Shown here one piece after another: positions 28,276 through 37,908 of a stretch of DNA of 64,000 nucleotides (the stretch's first letter is position 1; every line of letters begins with the position of its first letter). This stretch comes from Shewanella sp. c952 (GTDB lineage Bacteria > Pseudomonadota > Gammaproteobacteria > Enterobacterales > Shewanellaceae). Under the pieces are notes generated by a model that was given only the letters and a program-made list of their open reading frames with translations, did no database searches and was not told the DNA's origin. The translations under genes were made by a program, and so were the position numbers. The stretch is taken from the NCBI RefSeq assembly GCF_019654975.1, contig NZ_BPEW01000002.1:186001-250000 (forward strand), given 5' to 3'.

Positions 28276-28447
28276 TATCCCCCACCTTTCTTACATGCTT
28301 TCCAATGCATATTCAATCCCACACATATTCCACTACATTGGACTTTCTGCTATAGTGCCGCCTCAGCCACCCTACATAAATTTAGGGCAAATTAGCTGCG
28401 TGATAACGCGTGCTAAAAAGCCCCCCAGAAATTGGAAATAAAGGCTG

Positions 28448-29467
28448 ATGACTCAGTTTCAAGGTTCACATATCCTTTCGGTAAACCAGCTTAATCTGGA
28501 TGCCGTACAGAACATCTTCGATGTCGCTACTCGTATGACCCCCTACGCTTTAAGACAGAAACGCACTACTGTTTTAGATGGCGCGGTATTGGGCAACCTT
28601 TTCTTTGAGCCGAGCACACGTACTCGTATCAGCTTTGGCTGTGCATTTAACCTGCTAGGCGGCAAAGTTAATGAAACCGTCGGTATGGCTTCATCATCAT
28701 TATCAAAAGGTGAGTCTCTTTACGATACTGCTCGAGTACTCTCCAGCTACTCTGATGTGATTGCGATGCGTCACCCTGAAGCGTTTTCAGTTAAAGAGTT
28801 TGCAGAAGGTAGCCGCGTGCCAGTGATCAATGGCGGCGATGGCTCAAACGAGCACCCGACCCAAGCACTACTGGATCTCTTTACCATTCAGAAAGAGCTC
28901 GCCTCTGGTGGCCGTGATATTAGCGGCATGCACATTGCGATGGTCGGCGATTTGAAATTTGGCCGCACCGTGCACTCTTTATCTCGTCTGTTATGTATGT
29001 ATAAAGATGTCAGCTTCACGTTAGTGTCACCTAAAGAGTTAGCAATGCCTGACTATGTGATCGATGACATTGAAAATGCTGGGCATAAGATCACAATAAC
29101 AGACCAACTTGAAGGCAATTTAGATCGCGCTGATATACTCTATCTAACTCGAATTCAAGAAGAACGCTTCCCGTCACAGGATGAAGCAAATAAATATCGT
29201 GGTAAGTTTCGACTTAACCAAAGTATTTATACCAAGAATTGTAAATCTAACACAGTGATCATGCATCCTTTGCCGCGAGACTCTCGTGAACAAGCAAATG
29301 AACTGGATAACGATCTTAATAACCACCCTAACCTGGCTATATTTAGGCAGGCAGATAACGGTTTATTAATTCGTATGGCACTGTTTGCACTGACGCTAGG
29401 TGTTGACTCTCAATTGGAGCAATATGAGCGCCCAGTCAATTGGTATTCACGAAAAGCTGAATTTTAA
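28448..29467 (+). CDS. pyrB: Aspartate carbamoyltransferase, catalytic chain
   Basis: This 339-residue cytosolic enzyme makes N-carbamoyl-aspartate from carbamoyl phosphate and aspartate, the first committed step of pyrimidine synthesis. The carbamoyl-phosphate motif FFEPSTRTR, the RHPEAFSVK loop, GGDGSNEHPTQALLDL and MHPLPRDSREQ are all present. It is longer than the E. coli chain (about 310), and no pyrI regulatory gene follows. hemL comes 28 bases later, probably on the same transcript. Sensitivity to CTP in this form is unknown. Confidence 0.95.
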   Translation: MTQFQGSHILSVNQLNLDAVQNIFDVATRMTPYALRQKRTTVLDGAVLGNLFFEPSTRTRISFGCAFNLLGGKVNETVGMASSSLSKGESLYDTARVLSSYSDVIAMRHPEAFSVKEFAEGSRVPVINGGDGSNEHPTQALLDLFTIQKELASGGRDISGMHIAMVGDLKFGRTVHSLSRLLCMYKDVSFTLVSPKELAMPDYVIDDIENAGHKITITDQLEGNLDRADILYLTRIQEERFPSQDEANKYRGKFRLNQSIYTKNCKSNTVIMHPLPRDSREQANELDNDLNNHPNLAIFRQADNGLLIRMALFALTLGVDSQLEQYERPVNWYSRKAEF

Positions 29468-29495
29468 TCAGGCTACTGACTTTTAAGGATCTAAA

Positions 29496-30785
29496 ATGAC
29501 CCGTTCCGACGAACTATTTGAACAGGCTAAAAAAACCATTCCAGGCGGCGTTAACTCTCCAGTCCGCGCATTTAATGGTGTTGGTGGTTCTCCACGTTTT
29601 ATTGAAAAAGCTGATGGCGCCTATATCTTTGACGCTGATGGCAAGAAGTACATCGACTATGTTGGTTCTTGGGGACCGATGATTTTAGGCCATAACCATC
29701 CGAAAATCCGTGAAGCTGTATTAAAAGCAGTAGAGAACGGTTTATCATTTGGTGCACCAACTGAACTTGAAGTGACTATGGCTGAAAAAGTCATCGAAAT
29801 GGTACCTTCAATGGAACAAGTTCGTATGGTGAGTTCAGGTACTGAAGCGACCATGAGTGCGATCCGTTTAGCACGTGGCTTCACTAACCGTGACAAAATC
29901 CTAAAGTTTGAAGGCTGTTACCACGGCCACGCTGATTGCCTATTAGTTAAAGCAGGTTCTGGTGCACTGACTCTAGGTCAGCCTAGCTCTCCAGGTATTC
30001 CAGAAGATTTTGCTAAGCACACACTTACAGCTACTTATAATGACCTAGATTCTGTTAAGGCACTATTTGAGCAGTACCCTGAAGCGATTTCGTGCATTAT
30101 TTTAGAGCCTGTTGCCGGTAACATGAACTGTATCCCACCTGTAGAAGGTTTCTTACAAGGGCTACGTGCTATCTGTGACCAATATGGCGCATTGATGATT
30201 ATCGATGAAGTCATGACCGGTTTCCGCGTATCTAAGAGCGGTGCACAGGGTCACTACGGTGTCACGCCCGATCTAACCACATTAGGTAAAGTGATTGGCG
30301 GCGGCATGCCAGTAGGCGCTTTTGGTGGCCGTAAAGATGTGATGCAGTTTATCGCTCCAACAGGTCCAGTTTACCAAGCCGGTACACTGTCAGGTAACCC
30401 TATTGCAATGTCTGCTGGTCTTGCACAGATGGAAGCACTTTGTGAAGATGGCGTTTACGAGCAGCTAGCAGCTAAGACACAGTACATTGCAGAAGGCTTT
30501 AAAGCGGCGGCTAATAAACACGGCATTCCAATGGCAATCAACTACGTGGGTGGCATGTTTGGCTTCTTCTTTACTGAAGAGGAAAAGGTTACTTCATTTG
30601 AGCAAGTCACTAAATGTGATGCAGAGAAATTCCCTGTATTTTACCATGGCATGCTAGATGAAGGTGTTTACTTAGCACCAAGTGCTTATGAAGCTGGTTT
30701 CCTATCGCTTGCGCATGGTGAAGCAGAGCTTGAAGCAACACTTGCGGCTGCAGAACGTGTATTTGCAAAAATGGCTAAAGGCTAA
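29496..30785 (+). CDS. hemL: Glutamate-1-semialdehyde 2,1-aminomutase
   Basis: This 429-residue PLP enzyme turns glutamate-1-semialdehyde into 5-aminolevulinate for haem and cobalamin. It is recognised by [40 protein letters not shown], the PLP-binding [10 protein letters not shown] and the lysine loop [18 protein letters not shown]. It starts 28 bases after pyrB and ends in a palindromic terminator. Haem demand fits with the several haem c proteins in the window. Confidence 0.97.
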   Translation: MTRSDELFEQAKKTIPGGVNSPVRAFNGVGGSPRFIEKADGAYIFDADGKKYIDYVGSWGPMILGHNHPKIREAVLKAVENGLSFGAPTELEVTMAEKVIEMVPSMEQVRMVSSGTEATMSAIRLARGFTNRDKILKFEGCYHGHADCLLVKAGSGALTLGQPSSPGIPEDFAKHTLTATYNDLDSVKALFEQYPEAISCIILEPVAGNMNCIPPVEGFLQGLRAICDQYGALMIIDEVMTGFRVSKSGAQGHYGVTPDLTTLGKVIGGGMPVGAFGGRKDVMQFIAPTGPVYQAGTLSGNPIAMSAGLAQMEALCEDGVYEQLAAKTQYIAEGFKAAANKHGIPMAINYVGGMFGFFFTEEEKVTSFEQVTKCDAEKFPVFYHGMLDEGVYLAPSAYEAGFLSLAHGEAELEATLAAAERVFAKMAKG

Positions 30786-30814
30786 CGCTTAAAAGTCACT
30801 TATTGTAGACATAA

Positions 30815-30845
30815 AAAAGGAACACCTAGGTGTTCCTTTTTTATT
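30815..30845. terminator. Palindromic terminator after hemL
   Basis: The sequence AAAAGGAACACCT/AGGTGTTCCTTTT is a perfect 26-base palindrome (30815-30840) followed by T residues. It serves hemL and the convergent small gene. Confidence 0.9.
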
Positions 30846-30863
30846 TTCATCAATTAAACAAGG

Positions 30864-31049
30864 TTAATTTTTTGCCCGTACAGATGTTTTTATCACAACG
30901 ACAGCCACTAACGCCTGTGCCAATAAAGTTAGGTTATCTCGAACTAAACCTGGATTTTCAAAAATGCCTAATCCAACAAGTTGTTTCAAACTAACAAGTA
31001 GCCAAACAACTGCGCCTAACAGTAAAAAACTTCGAACAAAAAAAGCCAT
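30864..31049 (-). CDS. Small membrane protein, unknown
   Basis: This 61-residue protein from the ATG at 31049 has two hydrophobic segments (FFVRSFLLLGAVVWLLVSL and LLAQALVAVVVIK). A usable GAGG ribosome site lies 8 bases upstream. A GTG 18 bases earlier is also in frame. It resembles no family I know. It is convergent with hemL. A small stress-type inner-membrane protein is the best description. Confidence 0.6.
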   Translation of the reverse strand: MAFFVRSFLLLGAVVWLLVSLKQLVGLGIFENPGLVRDNLTLLAQALVAVVVIKTSVRAKN

Positions 31050-31733
31050 TGTTTCGCCCTCAATCACTAAATGTTGTAGTAAGCATTTACTTTGAGCACA
31101 ATATACTGTTCATTTACTAAGCAGTCAACAAATTGACAATGCCAATTTACCGTCTCTTATACCTTAGCGTTCTATTAGCATTAATTAACGAAAATTAATG
31201 ATTCAAACGGCTCAGGTAACCCTGCTGCGATCGGGAACAAACCCAAAATCACGACAACAGATACTACTGGCAATCCCCACGCTACCAGTTTAAAAGTCTA
31301 CAAAAAAGCAATAACGCACCACCTAAATCACGATTTCTGGAAAAGTTTGAACTAGATAACAGTTGCGTTCTGTTTTTTGCTGTGGTCTGATCGCCGCGCT
31401 CTATCAAGGAAAGCTTAAATATTTAGCCAAACAATTTGGAAATGTGAATGTCTGAGGCATTGCATGAGTTAGGTTCAAAGCGCGTCAAGATTAGAAGCGG
31501 ATAACACTTTTGAATTGATACGTTCTGGAGCTGGACTGCGTAAAGCCTTGGTCAATGGATTTTAATACGCTGCATCTTAGGTTAAAGATTTTGGGAAGGT
31601 CATCTCCATTACCTTAATCGATAGCTTGCTATAGCTAATTAACGTCCCACAAGACTTTGCTATCCAAAACTGTTCGCTATCTTTTTTAGTAGCAGAACAA
31701 TACTGATTTCAGTATCCAATATAAAAATCGCCT
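31050..31733. other. Gene-poor stretch between a small membrane gene and nhaD
   Basis: About 680 bases. No convincing gene is seen on either strand; short open pieces are interrupted by stops. CATTAATT/AATTAATG (31179-31200) is an 8-base-arm inverted repeat with a 6-base loop. The nhaD promoter must be near the right end. Confidence 0.5.
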
Positions 31734-31745
31734 GTGAGTCGCCCT

Positions 31746-32993
31746 ATGTTGTACGCATTTCTAATATCGCTAGCAGTACTTGCGTTGTTAAGTATTGTGT
31801 TTGAAGAAGTTACCCATCTCAATAAAGCTAAAACCACCCTATTTTTCGGATGTATCTCTTGGATTGCACTTTTTATGGCCGCTGGAGATCCTGGCCATGA
31901 GAAATTAATCGAAGAGCAGCTAAACGAAAACTTGCTTGAAATTGCCACTTTATGGCTATTCCTAATGTCGACGATGACATTTGTCGCCTATCTCAATGCA
32001 AAAGGTATGATCCAAATACTGGTACAAAAGCTGTTCCCACAGCGAGTCTCTGTACGGATGTTAATGCTGCAAGTCGCTTTCTTCTCTCTAGTGCTTTCAG
32101 CCATCTGTGACAACGTTACAGCAACCTTGGTATCGCTAGGGTTACTAACAACCTTTAAGCTCGATAAGCAAATGCGCCGACGCATGGCAGTGTTGATAAT
32201 CTTCGCTGTTAACTCTGGCGGAGTAGCACTCATTACAGGTGATGTGACCACATTGATGATTTTCCTTGGCGGCCATGTACACATGTCGGAACTACTGCTG
32301 CTATTTGTACCTGCAGCGGTTAGCGTCATGCTACTTGCGATGCTTTTCTCGCTAAAGGCTGAAGGAGAAGTGAGCACCACACCGATTAAAAGAGAGGTGC
32401 GCTCAGTTGATATTATTATCGCGGTGATCTTTTTCAGCACCATTGTGATGACCATGGCATTGAATATCCTGTTTGGCATCCCGCCAGTGTTAACCTTCTT
32501 AACGGGCTTGTCGGTAATGTTCCTCGTTGGCCATACAACTCGCAGTAACAAAGAGGAGTTACAGATTTTGGAATATATTCGCCAAGTAGAATACGACACC
32601 CTGTTATTCTTCTTAGGCATTTTACTGCTAGTGGGGATGCTGAAAGAGATAGGTACTCTTGATCTGCTCACCCAGGTCTATTCTCAGTTCGATCCGAATA
32701 TATCTAACTTTGTAGCAGGCATAGGCTCAGCACTGCTTGATAACGTGCCACTAACAGCCGCATTGTTAAAGGCTGAACCCGTACTTAATACCCCGGAATG
32801 GCTTGGGTTAACATACTCAGTAGGTGTGGGTGGTTCATTGCTGGTCATTGGTTCTGCCGCTGGTATTATCGCCATGAGCAAAGTGAAGGAGCTAACCTTT
32901 GTTAGCTACCTAAAGTTCGTACCCGCGCTAGCTTTATGTTACAGCGTAGGCTATGGCCTTACTTTACTACTGGCTTACCATTTCTACGGCTAG
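31746..32993 (+). CDS. nhaD: NhaD-type Na+/H+ antiporter
   Basis: This 415-residue inner-membrane protein has about eleven helices and belongs to the NhaD/ArsB ion-transporter group. Typical NhaD stretches are SIVFEEVTHLNKAKTTLFFGCISWI, ICDNVTATLVSLGLL, GSALLDNVPLTAALLKAEP and the LLFFLGILLLVGMLKE helix. It exports Na+ or Li+ for salt tolerance, fitting a marine host. The ATG at 31746 is used; a GTG at 31734 would add four residues. It ends at a strong terminator. Confidence 0.9.
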   Translation: MLYAFLISLAVLALLSIVFEEVTHLNKAKTTLFFGCISWIALFMAAGDPGHEKLIEEQLNENLLEIATLWLFLMSTMTFVAYLNAKGMIQILVQKLFPQRVSVRMLMLQVAFFSLVLSAICDNVTATLVSLGLLTTFKLDKQMRRRMAVLIIFAVNSGGVALITGDVTTLMIFLGGHVHMSELLLLFVPAAVSVMLLAMLFSLKAEGEVSTTPIKREVRSVDIIIAVIFFSTIVMTMALNILFGIPPVLTFLTGLSVMFLVGHTTRSNKEELQILEYIRQVEYDTLLFFLGILLLVGMLKEIGTLDLLTQVYSQFDPNISNFVAGIGSALLDNVPLTAALLKAEPVLNTPEWLGLTYSVGVGGSLLVIGSAAGIIAMSKVKELTFVSYLKFVPALALCYSVGYGLTLLLAYHFYG

Positions 32994-33023
32994 TGACTGC
33001 GCTAACCAACGATTGTCATCATT

Positions 33024-33055
33024 AAAAAAGGCCTAACTTCTGTTAGGCCTTTTTT
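33024..33055. terminator. Strong bidirectional terminator
   Basis: AAAAAAGGCCTAAC, loop TTCT, GTTAGGCCTTTTTT. It separates nhaD from the convergent gspB. Confidence 0.93.
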
Positions 33056-33089
33056 ATCACTGTAACGATTGTTTATTGATAGCTCAGCA

Positions 33090-34115
33090 CTAAATAGCCG
33101 GGACTTTAAACTCCGTCCCTTCAATAGACAGAACGACATCACGCGGGCGGATCTCGACGACGGTTAACTTCCCCTGGATCATGTCGCCCTGTTGCAATTC
33201 TTTACCATCGACATTCAACCAACGATTATCAGCCACACTTGAATAGACATGTGCATTAATATTGAATTCTGGCACTTGTAGTTGAAGCCCTGCAGGCAAT
33301 TGCCCATACTTAGGAATTGCATCTGATTTGGGTGTGGTCGGAATAGGATCTAAATCAGGTTGAGTGACCGGTGTGGCCACCGCGTTTTCACGTTCAACTT
33401 CTTTGAGCGCAGCTTCAAATGCAGCCACTAGATTATTATCATTTTGAGGCTTAGGCAGTCTATCTAAACCAACATCAGCCGCAGCAAGATCAACTTCATA
33501 CTGCAACGATGCCAGCATATCTTGGCCACGTTGGTTCGCATTAGCACCTAAAATAATCGGCTCTGCATCACCGCTGTTTGATTGCACGCTATCAACCGTA
33601 TTAGCCGTATCAGCTTCAACACTTTTCTGCGCTTTCAGCACCGCTGCTAGCAAGTCTTGCTGCTCATTATTATCCGAAGCTTTAGCGCCGTCAGAATTAT
33701 CAACAACCTCGTTTACACTCACAGGTTGTCGTTGATAGCTGGATACATCCGCTTTTGGCATAACTTGCGCGACAGGTAACGCTACCTTTCCGGCAAGCTT
33801 AACCCCAGCAGCATTAAATGGCTGTTCACTCAATGTCGGTTGCGCTGTCACTTGCTCGACTTCATTTTGCTGTGTATTTGTTCTAACTAGTTGTTCGCCG
33901 TAAGTGTTAGCAACAGGCTTGAATAGCACCTGACTCAACACCCAAGCTAAAGCAATAACCGATAAAAATAGCCCAACAAAAAACGCGATACGCTTTGCGG
34001 TTTGATATTCATTATTATGCGTTTGGTACGCCGCGCGCGGCGTCATAACAACATCATGCTGGATAGCTTGTGATTGCTGCTTATCGCGCGTGACGGCATC
34101 AAGTAAAATAGACAT
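33090..34115 (-). CDS. gspB: GspB-like protein
   Basis: This 341-residue protein has a cytosolic start (MSILLDAVTRDKQQ), one membrane helix at about 44-65 and a long Gln/Ala/Asp-rich periplasmic linker. Its C-terminal domain (LQVPEFNINAHVYSSVADNRWLNVDGKELQQGD) matches the GspB/ExeB C-terminal fold. GspA and GspB help the type II secretin pass or assemble at the peptidoglycan. The gspA stop and gspB start share one base. The rest of the gsp operon is not in this window. Confidence 0.85.
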   Translation of the reverse strand: MSILLDAVTRDKQQSQAIQHDVVMTPRAAYQTHNNEYQTAKRIAFFVGLFLSVIALAWVLSQVLFKPVANTYGEQLVRTNTQQNEVEQVTAQPTLSEQPFNAAGVKLAGKVALPVAQVMPKADVSSYQRQPVSVNEVVDNSDGAKASDNNEQQDLLAAVLKAQKSVEADTANTVDSVQSNSGDAEPIILGANANQRGQDMLASLQYEVDLAAADVGLDRLPKPQNDNNLVAAFEAALKEVERENAVATPVTQPDLDPIPTTPKSDAIPKYGQLPAGLQLQVPEFNINAHVYSSVADNRWLNVDGKELQQGDMIQGKLTVVEIRPRDVVLSIEGTEFKVPAI

Positions 34116-35710
34116 TAATACAGCCTCTTAGATTGACCTAAACGCGGGCCAATATCACTTAAGTAGAGGTTTAGCTGAACTAATGTTTGCGCTCCTGCAA
34201 TTCCGTCAGCCCGCAGTCCATGCTGACGTTGAAATTCTTTTACTTTTTGCTCAAGATAACTATCAAATTCGCTAACTAATCGCGGTGAAGACTCATTGAC
34301 TATCGCCAAGCTATTTTCTAGCCATTGCAGTTGCGCCTGATTAGCTGACTTGCCGATTTCATTAACCTGACTCTTTGGCGCTTGCCAGAGGATCTCAAAT
34401 GTTCCACTAAAGTGACGAGTAAACCAATCGCGTTTAACCCACAATTGCTGCTCGTTAAGTTGCAGTAATATTTGCTCCCCCTGTCTCGCAACCACTGTGC
34501 CGTAAAATGCTTGTTGTTGCTCATCAACTAAATAAACAACGGCTGGAAAATTCAATCTCACAATTGAATTCCAATTGCCCTGCTGTTGATAACAAGAGAG
34601 TCCCTGTTGCTGAGCAGACTGACAAGCCGTTAAACCTATATAAGGTGTTTTGCCCCACAAGCCCAATATACTGGCATAGGCATTATCGATATCACGGCTT
34701 TGTGCTATTGCGCTTTTAAGTACTCGCTGGCTACTGTCTAACTTTGCAGTTGTCACAGCGGTTGGCTTGTTGCTAGATGGCGATATATTAGCCGCGCTAA
34801 CATGCTCGCTCGCACCTTGGCTAAAGAGATAAAAAGCACCACTGAAAGTTAGCACTAGCGCTGCAGCTAATCCGGCGGGGAGCCAAATATTACGCTTTTC
34901 AGGCTCCTCCCCTAAAACTTCAACAGATGCCATATTGATCATCTTGTTATCAATGGGCACTTTAGACTGGCCGTAGCTCGCCATTAAAGCACGCTCACAC
35001 AGCAAGTTAATCAGTCTTGGGATCCCACCACTATGTTTATGCAGCGCTTTTACAGCACTTTTATGAAATAGTGGCTCATGACGTCCAGCAACCTGTAGGC
35101 GATGCTGCACATAAAGTGCTACCTCTTCAATAGTTAGCGGCAATAAGTGGTAACGTGCTGTTATACGCTGGGCCAGCTGTCGTAGCTCCTGACGTTTAAG
35201 CAGTTGTTGCAGTTCTGGCTGCCCAATTAAAATGACTTGCAGTAATTTCTTAGTATCGGTTTCTAGGTTGGTCAGAAGTCTCAATTGCTCAAGCACTTCA
35301 GCTTTGAGATGCTGTGCTTCGTCAATAATAAGAACCGTATTACGCCCTTTACTGTGGTTATCCAGTAAAAAGGTACTTATCCTGTCGGTCAGTTGCTTAA
35401 GAGTTGGTGATTCGCCATAGCTTATCTTTAATTCATCGCACAAAGTGGCAAGCAGTTCTAACTCGGTCAGAGCAGGGTTAAGAATAAAAGCGGTATCGGT
35501 GTTCTCAGGCAGTTGATTGAGTAAGCAGCGTGATACTGTAGTCTTACCAGTGCCCACTTCCCCCGTCAGTAAAACAAATCCACCGGTTTCACCTAAGCCG
35601 TAAGTGAGATGGGCTAATGCTTCTCTATGACGATCACTAAGAAAGAGATAATGAGGGTTAGGTGCAATCGAAAATGGATTATCTTTTAATCCAAAAAAAG
35701 CCTTATACAT
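34115..35710 (-). CDS. gspA: GspA/ExeA-type AAA ATPase with peptidoglycan-binding domain
   Basis: This 531-residue protein from the ATG at 35710 starts MYKAFFGLKDNPFSIAPNPHYLFLS, the ExeA/GspA signature. It has Walker A (GEVGTGKT at about 50-57), Walker B (LIIDEAQ at about 127-133), a membrane helix at about 276-297 and a C-terminal peptidoglycan-binding-like domain (EQKVKEFQRQHGLRADGIAGAQT). With GspB it would use ATP to help place the type II secretin ring through the wall. It sits divergently next to cca. A start at 35779 would add 23 residues of poor match. Confidence 0.88.
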   Translation of the reverse strand: MYKAFFGLKDNPFSIAPNPHYLFLSDRHREALAHLTYGLGETGGFVLLTGEVGTGKTTVSRCLLNQLPENTDTAFILNPALTELELLATLCDELKISYGESPTLKQLTDRISTFLLDNHSKGRNTVLIIDEAQHLKAEVLEQLRLLTNLETDTKKLLQVILIGQPELQQLLKRQELRQLAQRITARYHLLPLTIEEVALYVQHRLQVAGRHEPLFHKSAVKALHKHSGGIPRLINLLCERALMASYGQSKVPIDNKMINMASVEVLGEEPEKRNIWLPAGLAAALVLTFSGAFYLFSQGASEHVSAANISPSSNKPTAVTTAKLDSSQRVLKSAIAQSRDIDNAYASILGLWGKTPYIGLTACQSAQQQGLSCYQQQGNWNSIVRLNFPAVVYLVDEQQQAFYGTVVARQGEQILLQLNEQQLWVKRDWFTRHFSGTFEILWQAPKSQVNEIGKSANQAQLQWLENSLAIVNESSPRLVSEFDSYLEQKVKEFQRQHGLRADGIAGAQTLVQLNLYLSDIGPRLGQSKRLY

Positions 35711-36012
35711 GCCGCTTTCAATCCTTTTGAGAGCAGTTCGACAGCAGTTACAGCTGTGAATAACTCCGCAGTTAATCAAACGCTTTGGTTATCGAGAAAC
35801 TACGCCCCGATGGGCAATTAGCTTGTCAGCAGACGCTTAGCGTTATGACAGAAATATAGAAATTGCACTCACGTTAAAGCCAAGCTGAAGCGTTGTCAAA
35901 ACTTGCTACAGGTTAAACTGCTAAACTAAGAGGTCTATCGTGACTGATTTTGGCGTCGAACATCAATTTATCCATGCTAAACTAGCACTTATGTCCATAG
36001 ATGAGTTTTATT
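35711..36012. other. Divergent intergenic region gspA/cca
   Basis: About 300 bases hold the promoters for gspA-gspB and cca. No gene and no clear repeat is seen. Confidence 0.4.
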
Positions 36013-37242
36013 GTGAAAATTTACCTTGTTGGCGGCGCTGTCCGCGATAGTTTGCTAAATCTACCAATTAAAGATCGTGATTATATGGTGGTTGGTGCAA
36101 CACCAGAGCAAATGCTAGCTCTTGGCTATAAGCAAGTTGGCAGAGACTTTCCGGTATTTTTGCATCCAAAAACTCAGCAAGAGTACGCGCTCGCTAGAAC
36201 AGAGCGAAAAACCGCAGCGGGTTATGGTGGGTTCAGTGTGGATGCAGCGCCGAATGTCACCCTAGAACAAGATTTGCTTCGAAGAGACTTAACGGTTAAT
36301 GCTATTGCTGAAGATGATGCTGGAAATAGATATGATCCTTTCAATGGTATTGCCGATCTTAATGCCCGAATCCTAAGGCACGTTTCAGATGCCTTTATAG
36401 AAGACCCTCTGCGTGTACTGCGGGTAGCCCGTTTTGCAGCTCGGTTCCACTCTCTTGGTTTCAGCATAGCAGCAGAAACAATGACACTGATGGCGGAGAT
36501 AAGCCAAAGCGGCGAACTCGAAGCGTTAACCGCAGAGCGAGTTTATATCGAACTCGATAAAGCATTATCGTCCGATGCGCCACAAGTTTTCTTTAACGTA
36601 CTGAAAGAGTGCGGCGCATTAGCTGTGCTATTTCCTGAGATTGATGCGCTTTTTGGTGTACCACAACCCGAACAATGGCATCCAGAAATTGATTCAGGAG
36701 TACACACCTTGATGGTGCTTGAGCAAGCTGCAAAATTATCTACCGATAATGCCGTTCGCTTTGCATCATTAGTGCATGATCTTGGTAAAGCGTTAAGTCC
36801 AAAAGAATCACTACCTAAACATCATGGTCATGGCCAAAAGGGCTTGCCTCTTATTAAGGCACTTTGCGAGCGCTTTAGAGTCCCCAATGAATATCGTGAC
36901 CTTGCGTTATTAGTTAGCGACCAACATCAAAATATCCATAATGCCCATGAACTTCGAGCTGACACGATAGTGAAGCTTTTTGATAAGGCCGACTTTTGGC
37001 GCAAGCCACATCGTCTTCAGCAGTTACTACTAAGCTGCGAAGCCGATGCCAAAGGGAGAACCGGGTTTGAACTTTCCCCTTACCCTCAAGCTGGCTATAT
37101 TCAGCAATGTTTTGCAGCGGCCTCAAATGTCGTAGTGAAGGACATTATTGATGCAGGGTATAAAGGCGCAGAAATAAGGCAACAACTTACCTCTTCTCGT
37201 GTTGAGGCAGTACAAGAAATTAAGCAGAATTTCGAAAAATGA
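36013..37242 (+). CDS. cca: CCA-adding tRNA nucleotidyltransferase
   Basis: This 409-residue enzyme adds or repairs the CCA end of tRNAs from CTP and ATP. The GTG at 36013 gives the canonical family start [27 protein letters not shown]; an ATG at 36001 would add four residues. The DxD motif, the [16 protein letters not shown] block and the HD phosphohydrolase-like [13 protein letters not shown] region are present, so this is the E. coli-type enzyme with extra phosphatase activity. It is divergent from gspA. Confidence 0.93.
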   Translation: MKIYLVGGAVRDSLLNLPIKDRDYMVVGATPEQMLALGYKQVGRDFPVFLHPKTQQEYALARTERKTAAGYGGFSVDAAPNVTLEQDLLRRDLTVNAIAEDDAGNRYDPFNGIADLNARILRHVSDAFIEDPLRVLRVARFAARFHSLGFSIAAETMTLMAEISQSGELEALTAERVYIELDKALSSDAPQVFFNVLKECGALAVLFPEIDALFGVPQPEQWHPEIDSGVHTLMVLEQAAKLSTDNAVRFASLVHDLGKALSPKESLPKHHGHGQKGLPLIKALCERFRVPNEYRDLALLVSDQHQNIHNAHELRADTIVKLFDKADFWRKPHRLQQLLLSCEADAKGRTGFELSPYPQAGYIQQCFAAASNVVVKDIIDAGYKGAEIRQQLTSSRVEAVQEIKQNFEK

Positions 37243-37346
37243 GCAAAATGGAAAAAATTCAGCGTATTTCTATATTTATGGTCTAGTATTATATCTGTGT
37301 TATTTAGCATTAAAATCGCACTTAGCTTGCATTTGAGCATATATTC

Positions 37347-37368
37347 GCTAAGGTATTCAGACCTTAGC
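37347..37368. promoter_or_regulatory. Inverted repeat between cca and lpp
   Basis: GCTAAGGT, loop ATTCAG, ACCTTAGC: perfect 8-base arms. It may be a weak cca terminator or a site in the lpp control region; no U tract follows. Confidence 0.4.
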
Positions 37369-37472
37369 ACTAAAATGCATAGCAAAAAAATTTTTCTATG
37401 ACATAATTAGCCTGTTCAGTTGTTATGTACGGCTGTGCTTATGAAATCCAACCTAAATAAAGGGAATTCCCG

Positions 37473-37739
37473 ATGAATAAAAAAGTACTTATGATTGCTG
37501 GTGTAGCAATGACTGCCCTTCTAGGTGGCTGTGCAAACACTACTGCTCTTGAAGAAAGCGTTGCAAACCTAGGTAACAAAGTTGACCAGCTTTCAGCTGA
37601 AGTTAGCTCACTAAAATCAGATCACGGTAAAATGTCTGCTGACATCAATGATGCAAAAGCAGCAGCTATGGACGCACAAGCAGAAGCTAAGCGTGCTAAC
37701 GACCGTATCGACAACGTAGCGTCTTCTTACAAGAAGTAA
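37473..37739 (+). CDS. lpp: Major outer-membrane (Braun) lipoprotein
   Basis: This 88-residue lipoprotein has a signal peptide with lipobox LGGC (Cys 20) and a trimeric coiled-coil body with heptad repeats (VDQLSAEVSSLKSDHGKMSADINDAK). It has a C-terminal SSYKK, where the last Lys can be linked to peptidoglycan. It ties the outer membrane to the wall and should be very abundant; the ribosome site AAGGGAA and a strong terminator fit this. An L,D-transpeptidase gene lies next, at 37909-38808, on the opposite strand. It is longer than E. coli Lpp (78 residues). Confidence 0.93.
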   Translation: MNKKVLMIAGVAMTALLGGCANTTALEESVANLGNKVDQLSAEVSSLKSDHGKMSADINDAKAAAMDAQAEAKRANDRIDNVASSYKK

Positions 37740-37775
37740 TTACGTTTAGGAATTAGCTTATTTAAGCTACTCCGA

Positions 37776-37810
37776 AAGGCTTGGTTCAAGGTAACTTGAC
37801 CAAGCCTTAA
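37776..37810 (+). terminator. lpp terminator
   Basis: AAGGCTTGGT (37776-37785) pairs with ACCAAGCCTT (37799-37808), and the loop can pair further. It lies 36 bases after the lpp stop. Confidence 0.8.
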
Positions 37811-37908
37811 ATTTATCTGCAGTAACAACACACGCCTCATATCAACCAAAATCCAGATATAAAAAAGCGCCCAAATATGGACGCATAATTCAACCAAGCT
37901 TAATGCGA

